64,000 bases of DNA from assembly GCA_017405785.1 (NCBI GenBank), contig JAFQZR010000005.1, positions 124,001-188,000 of the forward strand, written 5' to 3'. This document shows, piece by piece, positions 24,294 to 32,133 of the stretch (position 1 is the stretch's first letter; the number at the start of each line of letters is the position of its first letter). The position numbers were made by a program, and so were the translations under genes. A model generated the notes under the pieces. The model was not told the DNA's origin. It made no database searches and saw only the letters and a list, made by a program, of their open reading frames with translations. This DNA is from Erysipelotrichaceae bacterium (GTDB taxonomy: Bacteria > Bacillota_I > Bacilli_A > Erysipelotrichales > Erysipelotrichaceae).

Positions 24294-27121
24294 TGGATAC
24301 AGATAAGATCGTCATAAAGGGAGCCAGAGAAAACAACCTCCGTAATGTTTCGCTGGATATCCCGCGCAACAGATTCATCGTCATGACAGGACTAAGCGGC
24401 AGTGGTAAGACATCACTGGCTTTTGACACGCTCTATGCCGAAGCTCAGCGCCGCTTCATCGAATCATTGAGTTCCTATGCCAGACAGTTTCTGGGCAATG
24501 TTGACAAGCCGGATGTTGACAGCATTGAAGGTCTTTCCCCGGCTATCTCTATTGATCAGAAATCCACCAATAACAACCCGCGTTCAACTGTCGGAACAGT
24601 TACCGAAATATATGACTATCTGAGACTTATGTATGCCAGAATAGGCGTACCGTACTGTCCTAACCACAACATTCCGATCACTTCCCAGACCATCAAGCAG
24701 ATGCTTGATCAGGTGATGGAGCTTCCGGAAGGAACCCGCATCATGATCATGGCACCGATGGTCCGTCAGAAAAAAGGCGGCCATAAGGATCTGCTGGAAA
24801 AGATGAGGAAGGAAGGCTATGTCAGAGCTCAGGTTGACGGTGAGATGCTTCTTCTGGAAGATGAGATCACTCTCGATAAGAATCAGAAACATGACATCAG
24901 CATCGTCATCGACCGCATGGTCTTAAGAGAGGAAAACCGTTCCCGTATCCATGATTCGCTGGAAACGGCTCTTAAGCTGACAGACGGATTGGTCGTGGTA
25001 AGCCATGGCGGTGAGGAACTGCTGTTCTCCAATAAGTACGCCTGCAAGTACTGCGGATTCTCCGTGCCGAATCTGGAACCGCGTCTGTTTTCCTTTAACT
25101 CACCTTTGGGTGCCTGCCCTGACTGCAACGGTCTGGGTTTCAAGCAGAAGGTCGATTTGGAAAACCTGATTCCTGATGATACCAAGACCATCAGGGAAGG
25201 AGGCATCCGTTATTATAAGAACATTGTTGATACTGAGGTGATCGAATGGCAGTCCTATAAGGCTCTGCTGGATCACTATCACATCAGTATGGACAAACCG
25301 TTAAAGGATTTCACCAAGAAGGAAATGGATATTATTCTTTACGGTTCCAAGGAACCTCTCAACTATGAGATCAATTCCCGCGGGGGAACTTCATACAGAA
25401 AGACCGGATTCATTGAAGGTGTCGTAAGTCTGATCGAAAGAAGATTTGCGGAAACCACCAGCTCCATGTCCCGTGAATGGTACGGGTCTTTCATGGCGGA
25501 TCTGGAATGCCCGACCTGCCACGGCCGCCGTCTTAATGAGATGGCTCTGGCTGTCAAAGTGGGCGGACTTAACATCATCGAATGGACCCAGATGTCGATC
25601 AAGCAGGCTGTGGACTTCATTGAGAACCTGCAGCTGACGGAGACTCAGAGAAAGATCGGCGATCTGGTCATTAAGGAAATCTATAACCGTCTGAAATTCC
25701 TGAAGGATGTCGGACTTGAATATCTTACTCTGGACAGAATGGCCGGTACACTCAGCGGCGGTGAAGCTCAGAGAATCAGACTGGCTACTCAGATCGGTTC
25801 CAAGCTGACCGGTGTCTTATATGTTCTTGATGAACCAAGCATCGGTCTGCACCAGAAGGACAATGCCAAGCTGCTTGCAGCGTTAAAGGAAATGAGAGAT
25901 CTGGGCAATACCCTGGTCGTTGTTGAGCATGATGAAGAGACCATGAGGGAATCAGACTGGATCGTTGACGTCGGCAAGTATGCCGGTATCCATGGCGGTG
26001 AAATCGTCTATAACGGACCGTCAGAGGGCATAACCGAATGTGAAGACAGCATTACCGGACAGTATCTGTCTGGCAAATTAAAGATAGAAATACCGGAAAA
26101 GAGAAGAAAAGGCTCAGGCAAATCCATAAAGATCTACGGGGCCCGGGAAAACAACCTGAAGGATCTCAATGTCTCATTACCTCTGGGAACTTTCATCTGC
26201 GTTACCGGTGTATCCGGCAGCGGCAAGAGCACGCTGGTAAATGAAGTACTTGGAAAGAGTGTTCTGAAAGCTTTAGGCAGAGCCAGAATCAAGCCAGGCA
26301 AGGTTAAGAGAATTGAAGGCATTGAAGAGCTCGATAAGATCGTCATTATTGACCAGGATCCGATCGGCCGTACCCCGCGCAGCAATCCGGCAACCTATAC
26401 CGGTGTCTTTGATGACATCAGAGGTCTGTTTGCCCAGACACCTGATGCCAGAATGAGAGGCTATGACAAGGGACGCTTCTCCTTTAACGTGGCCGGAGGC
26501 AGATGTGAAGCCTGCTGGGGTGACGGTGTCAAGAGAATCTCCATGAGCTTTTTACCGGATGTCTACGTGCCTTGCGAAGAGTGTCACGGTACCCGTTACA
26601 ATGAAGAGACCCTGCAGGTCAGATTCAAGGGCAAAAACATCTACGATGTATTGGAAATGACAGGGGATGAAGCCCTGGAATTCTTCTCCTCGGTACCGAA
26701 AGTAAGAAACAAGTTACAGACCCTCATCGATGTCGGTCTGGGTTATATGAAACTGGGCCAAAGCGCCACTACCATTTCCGGCGGTGAAGCCCAGAGAGTT
26801 AAGCTGGCCAGTGAACTGCAGAAGAAGGCTACCGGCAAGACGCTGTTCATCCTTGATGAACCGACTACCGGACTGCACAGTTATGACGTTGACAGACTGC
26901 TGAAGGTTCTGCAGAGGATCGTGGCCCACGGTGATACCGTACTGGTAATTGAGCATAACCTTGATGTCATCAAGAATGCGGACTATATCATTGACCTGGG
27001 TCCGGATGGAGGAGACGACGGCGGCACGGTGGTGGCCAAGGGTACTCCTGAGCAGGTCGCCAAGGTTGAGAAGAGTTATACCGGTCAGTATCTTAAGAAA
27101 ATTCTGGAGGGAAGACTATGA
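24293..27121 (+). CDS. uvrA: Excinuclease ABC subunit A
   Basis: A 942-residue UvrA, full length. It scans DNA for bulky lesions with UvrB in nucleotide excision repair. Both ABC ATPase modules are present: Walker A GLSGSGKTSLAF near residue 32 and GVSGSGKSTLV in the second half, signatures LSGGEAQRIRLA and ISGGEAQRVKLA, and Walker B VLDEPSIGLH and ILDEPTTGLH. Zinc-finger cysteines are visible in CKYCGF, CPDCNG, CEACWG and CEECHG. It starts the hprK-lgt-trxB cluster and overlaps hprK by four bases. No Shine-Dalgarno sequence is properly placed, consistent with a leaderless mRNA. Confidence 0.97.
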   Translation: MDTDKIVIKGARENNLRNVSLDIPRNRFIVMTGLSGSGKTSLAFDTLYAEAQRRFIESLSSYARQFLGNVDKPDVDSIEGLSPAISIDQKSTNNNPRSTVGTVTEIYDYLRLMYARIGVPYCPNHNIPITSQTIKQMLDQVMELPEGTRIMIMAPMVRQKKGGHKDLLEKMRKEGYVRAQVDGEMLLLEDEITLDKNQKHDISIVIDRMVLREENRSRIHDSLETALKLTDGLVVVSHGGEELLFSNKYACKYCGFSVPNLEPRLFSFNSPLGACPDCNGLGFKQKVDLENLIPDDTKTIREGGIRYYKNIVDTEVIEWQSYKALLDHYHISMDKPLKDFTKKEMDIILYGSKEPLNYEINSRGGTSYRKTGFIEGVVSLIERRFAETTSSMSREWYGSFMADLECPTCHGRRLNEMALAVKVGGLNIIEWTQMSIKQAVDFIENLQLTETQRKIGDLVIKEIYNRLKFLKDVGLEYLTLDRMAGTLSGGEAQRIRLATQIGSKLTGVLYVLDEPSIGLHQKDNAKLLAALKEMRDLGNTLVVVEHDEETMRESDWIVDVGKYAGIHGGEIVYNGPSEGITECEDSITGQYLSGKLKIEIPEKRRKGSGKSIKIYGARENNLKDLNVSLPLGTFICVTGVSGSGKSTLVNEVLGKSVLKALGRARIKPGKVKRIEGIEELDKIVIIDQDPIGRTPRSNPATYTGVFDDIRGLFAQTPDARMRGYDKGRFSFNVAGGRCEACWGDGVKRISMSFLPDVYVPCEECHGTRYNEETLQVRFKGKNIYDVLEMTGDEALEFFSSVPKVRNKLQTLIDVGLGYMKLGQSATTISGGEAQRVKLASELQKKATGKTLFILDEPTTGLHSYDVDRLLKVLQRIVAHGDTVLVIEHNLDVIKNADYIIDLGPDGGDDGGTVVAKGTPEQVAKVEKSYTGQYLKKILEGRL

Positions 27122-28056
27122 GAAAAAAGGTTTTGGTAAAAGACGTCTACAATTACTTCGGCTACCGCAGGATTTCCGGTGATGATTCTTCGCTTGACCG
27201 TGAGGTTCTGGAAGCGGATGTCATCAGACCGGGTCTGGAACTTACAGGATATTTTGAGAATTCACCGGGAAGAATAGTTGTTCTGGGCAGTAAGGAGATC
27301 AACTTCATCAACCGAATGATGGATTATGATCTGCAGTACAGGGCTTTTGACTTTCTGACAAGAGAGGAGATACCGATGATCCTTATTTCCAAGGACCAGC
27401 CTTGTCCGGAAGTATTGCTTAACATGGCTAGAGAAAAGAATTTCCCGATCTTCACATCATATGCTCATACAGTTTCCCTGATAGTAGAACTGCTGAACTA
27501 TCTGGAAGACTTCTTTGCAGAAATTGAATCGGTACACGGCGTACTGATGCAGGTTTACGGCAGAGGCGTTCTGATCACCGGTGAAAGCGGCATAGGTAAA
27601 AGTGAGATCGCTCTTGAACTTATCAAGAAAGGGCATATCCTGGTCGCTGATGATCTGGTAGACATTCACAGAGCCCATAACCGCTTATACGGTGAGGCTC
27701 CGGAACTTTTAAAGAACATGCTGGAATTAAGAGGCGTGGATGTAATAAATGTAGTAGACATGTTCGGTGTCATGGCTTCAACCGACAGATCAGCCATTGA
27801 ATGCATCGTCGAGCTGAAGAGATGGGACCAGGACAATGATTTTGACCGCCTGGGTCTCAATAACAGCCGGGTGGAAACGATGTTCGGCATTGATCTGCCG
27901 AAGATGGTCATTCCGGTCAGAGAAGGCCGTTCCATCGCTGCCATCATTGAGGCCACGGTAACTAATATCATTCTGCGTCAGAAGGGCATCAATTCTTCCG
28001 AAGCTTTCGGGGAAAAGGTTACCAATCTGATCAGAAAGAATGAAGAGGAGAATTAA
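27118..28056 (+). CDS. hprK: HPr kinase/phosphorylase
   Basis: A 312-residue HprK/P, the sensor that phosphorylates HPr on Ser46 with ATP or PPi and removes the phosphate by phosphorolysis, releasing PPi. This sets carbon catabolite control in Firmicutes. The P-loop GESGIGKS is at residues 155-162, the catalytic His140 is in VHGVL, and HILVADDLVDI follows. The family signature later in the protein (GVDVINVVDMFGVMA) is present but divergent. Its ATG overlaps the uvrA stop, and the Lgt-HAD gene starts three bases after it. Confidence 0.95.
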   Translation: MRKKVLVKDVYNYFGYRRISGDDSSLDREVLEADVIRPGLELTGYFENSPGRIVVLGSKEINFINRMMDYDLQYRAFDFLTREEIPMILISKDQPCPEVLLNMAREKNFPIFTSYAHTVSLIVELLNYLEDFFAEIESVHGVLMQVYGRGVLITGESGIGKSEIALELIKKGHILVADDLVDIHRAHNRLYGEAPELLKNMLELRGVDVINVVDMFGVMASTDRSAIECIVELKRWDQDNDFDRLGLNNSRVETMFGIDLPKMVIPVREGRSIAAIIEATVTNIILRQKGINSSEAFGEKVTNLIRKNEEEN

Positions 28057-28059
28057 ATT

Positions 28060-29514
28060 ATGGAGTTTTTTCCCAGCCATCAGGTATTTATAAAAATAGG
28101 CAGTTTTGAACTGCGCTGGTATGCCTTTCTGATAATGACCGGCGCCTTGCTGGCATATTACCTAACCGACAGAAGACGGAGAAAGGCCGGATATGACAGT
28201 GATCTGGCAGACGATCTGTTTGTCGGCTGTCTGTCATGCGGCATTATCGGTGCCCGTCTGTGGTATGTGCTGTTTTCCGATCTGTCATCATATCTGGCAG
28301 ATCCGATGAGCATCTTACGCATCTGGGAAGGCGGACTGGCCATTCACGGTGCCGTACTGGGCGGTATGGCTTTCATTTGGCTGTATGCCCGCAAACATCA
28401 TTATTCAATAATGCACATCACAGATATACTATTACCAAACGTTCTTTTGGCTCAGGCCATCGGACGCTGGGGCAACTTTGCGAACTTTGAGTGCTACGGA
28501 CCGGAAGTTGAGGAAAGCTTCTTTGACGGTATTCTGTCATTCATCAAGAAGGACATGTACATCAACGGCGCCTACCGCATGCCGATGTTCTTCTTTGAAA
28601 GCGTTCTGTGCGTACTGGGTCTGATACTTATCCGTCTGTATCAGATGCGCAAGGGTGTTAAAAGAGGTGACGGTACTTTCGGCTACATGGTATGGTATGG
28701 AGCTACCAGATTCTGGATCGAGAAGTTCCGTACCGACAGTCTGATGATCGGACCATTCAAGATGGCTCAGGTCGTCAGCATCATCGCTCTTCTTATCGGT
28801 CTGGCCGGCATGTTAGGTGCCTTTGACAAGTGGATCAAGAGCAAGAAGCCGTTACTGGTATTCGATAATGACGGAACCATTCTGGATACCGAAGACTGCA
28901 TCACCAGATCATTTGACATCGTTCTGAAAAAGCATGTTCCGGGCATCGTTCTTACTGAAGAAGACTATGCCGGATTCCTTGGACCAACCTTAAAGGAATC
29001 GTTTGAGAAATATGCCCCGGGACAGAACACTGACCGGCTGATTGCGGAATACCGCGAGATCAACCGTCAGATGCATTTCCAGGGAGCCGTCAAGCCGATG
29101 AAGAATGTTCCCGAATTACTGGAATATCTCAAAAATGAAGGCTATGACATGGTCATCGGTTCCAGTAAGAAGGCTGAGACTGTCAGACTGGGTCTGGAAG
29201 TCTGCGGACTGGAAAAATATTTTGATACCGTTATCGGCATTGAAGATGTTGAAAAGCATAAGCCTGATAAGGAAACCATCGTCAAGTGTTACCAGGCCAA
29301 GGGCTACAGCATGGCCAACTGCATCTATGTCGGTGACAGCGGATCCGATGTAGAGTGTGCCCGCAATGCCGGAGTATTCGCCATTGTGTTATGTTCCAAT
29401 GAACTGAAAAGAGACGAACTGAAGAAAGCCAAGCCAAACAGACTTATCGATGACATGGCTGAAATAAAGGAAATACTTAAGGAGGACCATCCATGGACGT
29501 ACAATATGATGTAA
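28060..29514 (+). CDS. lgt: Lgt prolipoprotein diacylglyceryl transferase fused to a PpaX-like HAD phosphatase
   Basis: A 484-residue fusion in one continuous frame. Residues 1-260 are Lgt, a seven-helix membrane enzyme that attaches diacylglycerol to lipobox cysteines; its signature is GRWGNFANFECYG and HGAVLGGM. After a linker of only about ten residues (FDKWIKSKKP) a HAD hydrolase runs from 264 to 484: motif I is DNDGT with Asp269 and Asp271, motif II IGSSKK, the lysine EKHKPDK and motif IV YVGDSGSD. In B. subtilis the separate gene ppaX follows hprK-lgt and hydrolyses the PPi made by HprK, so this HAD is probably PpaX tethered to the membrane. The trxB start lies inside its 3' end. Confidence 0.92.
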   Translation: MEFFPSHQVFIKIGSFELRWYAFLIMTGALLAYYLTDRRRRKAGYDSDLADDLFVGCLSCGIIGARLWYVLFSDLSSYLADPMSILRIWEGGLAIHGAVLGGMAFIWLYARKHHYSIMHITDILLPNVLLAQAIGRWGNFANFECYGPEVEESFFDGILSFIKKDMYINGAYRMPMFFFESVLCVLGLILIRLYQMRKGVKRGDGTFGYMVWYGATRFWIEKFRTDSLMIGPFKMAQVVSIIALLIGLAGMLGAFDKWIKSKKPLLVFDNDGTILDTEDCITRSFDIVLKKHVPGIVLTEEDYAGFLGPTLKESFEKYAPGQNTDRLIAEYREINRQMHFQGAVKPMKNVPELLEYLKNEGYDMVIGSSKKAETVRLGLEVCGLEKYFDTVIGIEDVEKHKPDKETIVKCYQAKGYSMANCIYVGDSGSDVECARNAGVFAIVLCSNELKRDELKKAKPNRLIDDMAEIKEILKEDHPWTYNMM

Positions 29515-30413
29515 TTATTATCGGCAGCGGCCCGGCAGGATTAACCGCAGCCATCTATGCCTCCAGGGCTAATCTGCGTACGCTGATACTTGAAGCCGAG
29601 ACTCCGGGAGGAAAACTTACCAAGACCTATGAGATAGAAAACTATCCGGGTATCATGAAGATCTCCGGTGTTGATCTGGCCATGCAGATGATGGAACACA
29701 GCACCAACTGGGGTGCCGAAATGGAATATGAAGGCTGTGAGAAGATCGTTCCCCAGGAAGGCTATTTCGAAGTACATACTGCTTACGGCAATGTTCTGAC
29801 TTCAAAATGCGTGATCGTAGCCAGCGGTACGAAAGAAAGAACTCTTGATCTGCCAAGAGCCGAAGAATTCACCGGCAGAGGCATTTCATACTGTGCCGTC
29901 TGTGACGGAGCTTTCTATAGGAACAAGGATGTCGCTGTCATCGGCGGCGGCAACTCTGCATTGGAAGAATCACTGTATCTGACCCAGCTGGTCAACAAGG
30001 TAAACATCATCATCAGAAGAGATGTATTCCGTGCCGAACCTAAGGTCGTTGAAAAAGTCAGAAATAACCCGAAGATCAATATCATCACCAAATCACTGCC
30101 TGACGCCCTGGTCATTGAAGACAATAAGGTAAAGGGTCTGGTAATCAGAAATGTTGACACCGGGGAAAAGACCACTCTTGAGTGTGAGGGCATCTTCCCT
30201 TACATCGGAGCGGATCCGTCTACTGAATTCCTGAAGGATCTGGGTGTTCTTGATGCCAGAGGATACATGGTCGTAGATGATTCAATGGAAACATCCATTA
30301 AGGGCTTATTCGGTGCCGGCGACGTTGTGGCCAAGGATTTAAGACAGGTCGTTACCGCAACCAATGACGGAGCCATTGCGGCAAACAGTGTTGCCAGATA
30401 TATCAACGGATAA
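29493..30413 (+). CDS. trxB: Thioredoxin-disulfide reductase
   Basis: A 306-residue flavoprotein that reduces thioredoxin with NADPH. The FAD-binding GSGPAGLTAA is at residues 11-20, the redox pair is Cys134 and Cys137 in CAVCDGAFY, the NADPH-binding glycine motif is VIGGGNSALEE, and the C-terminal FAD motif is FGAGDVVAKDLRQ. The start is ATG 29493 with GGAGG upstream, overlapping the fusion gene by 22 bases. Length and order are normal for this Firmicutes cluster. Confidence 0.96.
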   Translation: MDVQYDVIIIGSGPAGLTAAIYASRANLRTLILEAETPGGKLTKTYEIENYPGIMKISGVDLAMQMMEHSTNWGAEMEYEGCEKIVPQEGYFEVHTAYGNVLTSKCVIVASGTKERTLDLPRAEEFTGRGISYCAVCDGAFYRNKDVAVIGGGNSALEESLYLTQLVNKVNIIIRRDVFRAEPKVVEKVRNNPKINIITKSLPDALVIEDNKVKGLVIRNVDTGEKTTLECEGIFPYIGADPSTEFLKDLGVLDARGYMVVDDSMETSIKGLFGAGDVVAKDLRQVVTATNDGAIAANSVARYING

Positions 30414-30415
30414 GA

Positions 30416-30445
30416 TAGAAGGTTAGAAATAATCTTCTTTTTTCA
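30416..30445 (+). terminator. Probable terminator after trxB
   Basis: GAAG (30418-30421) and CTTC (30434-30437) with inner TT/AA pairs, followed by six T. The stem is short, so this is a modest call. Confidence 0.5.
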
Positions 30446-30455
30446 TCACATAACG

Positions 30456-30472
30456 GCAGATTCGCTATCTGC
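30456..30472. promoter_or_regulatory. Inverted repeat upstream of the XRE membrane regulator
   Basis: GCAGAT (30456-30461) and ATCTGC (30467-30472) form a perfect six-base inverted repeat with a five-base centre. It is a candidate operator or a 5' leader hairpin for the regulator gene that begins at 30529. Confidence 0.4.
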
Positions 30473-30528
30473 GAGGTGTTGTCAGAAGCTTGTTGATGAT
30501 AATGTGATGGTGAAAGGAAGGCAGAAAC

Positions 30529-31491
30529 ATGGATACATTGAAGATCGGCACATATATCGCTGCCAAAAGAAAGGAACTTGGTCTGACTCAGAAACAGCTG
30601 GCGGAAATGCTGGGAGTGACTGATAAGACTGTTTCCCGCTGGGAGACCGGAAAGTACATGCCGGACATGTCATTACTGATACCGTTAAGTGAAAGACTTG
30701 GCATTTCAGTATTTGAACTTTTAAATGGTCAGGACAATGAGGAAGATAGAGCACATCCAGAAAAAGACCGGGAAAAGGTCAAGGCAACAGTTCGGTACAT
30801 GCGTAAGACACAGTCAGGCAAATACAGTGAATATCTCAGAAAGATCTTTATCGCTGCAATACCGTTTATTGTTTCATATTTCATAATCATCTCTCCGCTT
30901 TATGGCTATAATGTCATGTTGGAAATATACCACAGATTACTGTTACAGTTTTACTGGCTTGTAATAGCAGTATTCTGTCTGTATAAACTCTTTAAAACCG
31001 GCCACAAAGACTATGTGATCTATCTTGTAGCAGCAGTCATCGGAGAATTCAGCTGGCTGGGTGTGAACGGCCGGTTTCAGGGTTTTCTTCTGGAAAGAAT
31101 AAAAGAATATCCTGTTTTTGAAGTAGGAGAGAACATACTTCTGCTGTTCATGTTCATAATGCTGTTGTTATGGCTTTTATACAGAACAGTATTGTCAATG
31201 AAAAACAGATCATGGAAAACACTGCTTCTGATATTCTGTGCTGTTATGGTTCTTGTTACGGGAATATACCTGTTTACCACACCTGAAGGAGCGGTCAGGG
31301 CATATTATCTCAGCCACGGACATCTTATTGCGGCTTTTAAGAAAGTCAAGTTTTATGAGATAAACGGGATGACAAGAGCGCATAGTGTCAAGGTCTACAT
31401 GGCAGTATTCCATGGAGTAGTCGAGAGTGGAGACCTGGACATAGTGAGAATGGGGATTCTGGTTTTTGCGAAGTATTACGGTTTTGGATAA
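30529..31491 (+). CDS. XRE-family regulator with a multi-pass membrane domain
   Basis: A 320-residue protein. Residues 5-60 form a Cro/CI helix-turn-helix (LTQKQLAEMLGVTDKTVSRW), followed by a charged linker. From about residue 108 there are six hydrophobic segments (for example IPFIVSYFIIISPLYGYNVM and ILLLFMFIMLLLWLLY), ending in a short tail. Such membrane-tethered XRE proteins are common in Firmicutes and are thought to couple an envelope signal to transcription. It is monocistronic by position. The signal and targets are unknown. Confidence 0.8.
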   Translation: MDTLKIGTYIAAKRKELGLTQKQLAEMLGVTDKTVSRWETGKYMPDMSLLIPLSERLGISVFELLNGQDNEEDRAHPEKDREKVKATVRYMRKTQSGKYSEYLRKIFIAAIPFIVSYFIIISPLYGYNVMLEIYHRLLLQFYWLVIAVFCLYKLFKTGHKDYVIYLVAAVIGEFSWLGVNGRFQGFLLERIKEYPVFEVGENILLLFMFIMLLLWLLYRTVLSMKNRSWKTLLLIFCAVMVLVTGIYLFTTPEGAVRAYYLSHGHLIAAFKKVKFYEINGMTRAHSVKVYMAVFHGVVESGDLDIVRMGILVFAKYYGFG

Positions 31492-31494
31492 TCA

Positions 31495-31535
31495 TTGCCG
31501 AGTAAATACCTGTCAGTTATAATTGAATTGACAGG
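31495..31535 (+). promoter_or_regulatory. crr promoter with an inverted repeat across the -10 box
   Basis: TTGCCG (31495-31500), a 17-bp spacer and TATAAT (31518-31523). The perfect seven-base inverted repeat CCTGTCA (31509-31515) and TGACAGG (31529-31535) brackets the -10 box, a typical repressor site. A leader hairpin GGACC-TGTTT-GGTCC follows near 31535-31549. Confidence 0.65.
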
Positions 31536-31565
31536 GACCTGTTTGGTCCGCTTTTGGAGGATACC

Positions 31566-32078
31566 ATGGGATTATTTGATTTCTTAAAGAAAAAAGGACC
31601 TGAAGATTTTCTGGAGCCGATCGATGTAGATGACAACGCTATCGTAGCACTGGCTGATGGCAGAATGATTGATGTTACGACCGTACCTGATCCGGTATTT
31701 GCGGAAAAGATGATGGGTGAAACGATTGCGTTCAAGTATGACGGCGATAAGGTTATCTTATGTGCACCGGCTAACGGAACTCTGACCGTTCTGTTCCCAA
31801 CTGGACATGCATTCGGTGTTACCACTAATAACGGTGTTGAACTGCTGGTTCACTGCGGTGTTGATACAGTCAATGCCAAGGGTGACGGGTTCAGGTTGCT
31901 GAAGAAGAAACAGGGAGATCCGGTCAATGCCGGCGATCCGATCGTTGAAGTTGATCTGAAGAAGCTTTCTGCCAAATATGACATGAGCACAATGCTGATC
32001 ATCTCCAATCCAAATGAAAGGGAGATCGCTTTCATTGAGCCTAAGGAAGTAAAACGCGGAGAATCCGTAATCAAATAA
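31566..32078 (+). CDS. crr: PTS glucose-type EIIA component
   Basis: A 170-residue stand-alone EIIA of the glucose family. The phosphorylated histidine is His96 in VELLVHCGVDTV and the assisting histidine is His81 in PTGHAFGV. It accepts phosphate from HPr and passes it to EIIB domains of sugar permeases; it can serve several EIICB proteins in trans. ATG 31566 follows GGAGG; the upstream TTG is rejected because it overlaps that site. It is monocistronic, with its own promoter and a strong terminator. hprK lies about 4 kb upstream. Confidence 0.92.
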   Translation: MGLFDFLKKKGPEDFLEPIDVDDNAIVALADGRMIDVTTVPDPVFAEKMMGETIAFKYDGDKVILCAPANGTLTVLFPTGHAFGVTTNNGVELLVHCGVDTVNAKGDGFRLLKKKQGDPVNAGDPIVEVDLKKLSAKYDMSTMLIISNPNEREIAFIEPKEVKRGESVIK

Positions 32079-32094
32079 ACTGAAGTGTACAAAC

Positions 32095-32124
32095 AAAAGG
32101 AACTGTCAGCTGACAGTTCCTTTT
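32095..32124. terminator. Bidirectional terminator between crr and the CotH-family gene
   Basis: A perfect 30-bp palindrome: AAAAGGAACTGTCAG (32095-32109) and its complement (32110-32124). It gives a T-ended hairpin in either direction and so can serve both converging genes. Confidence 0.88.
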
Positions 32125-32133
32125 GTCTTCTTT

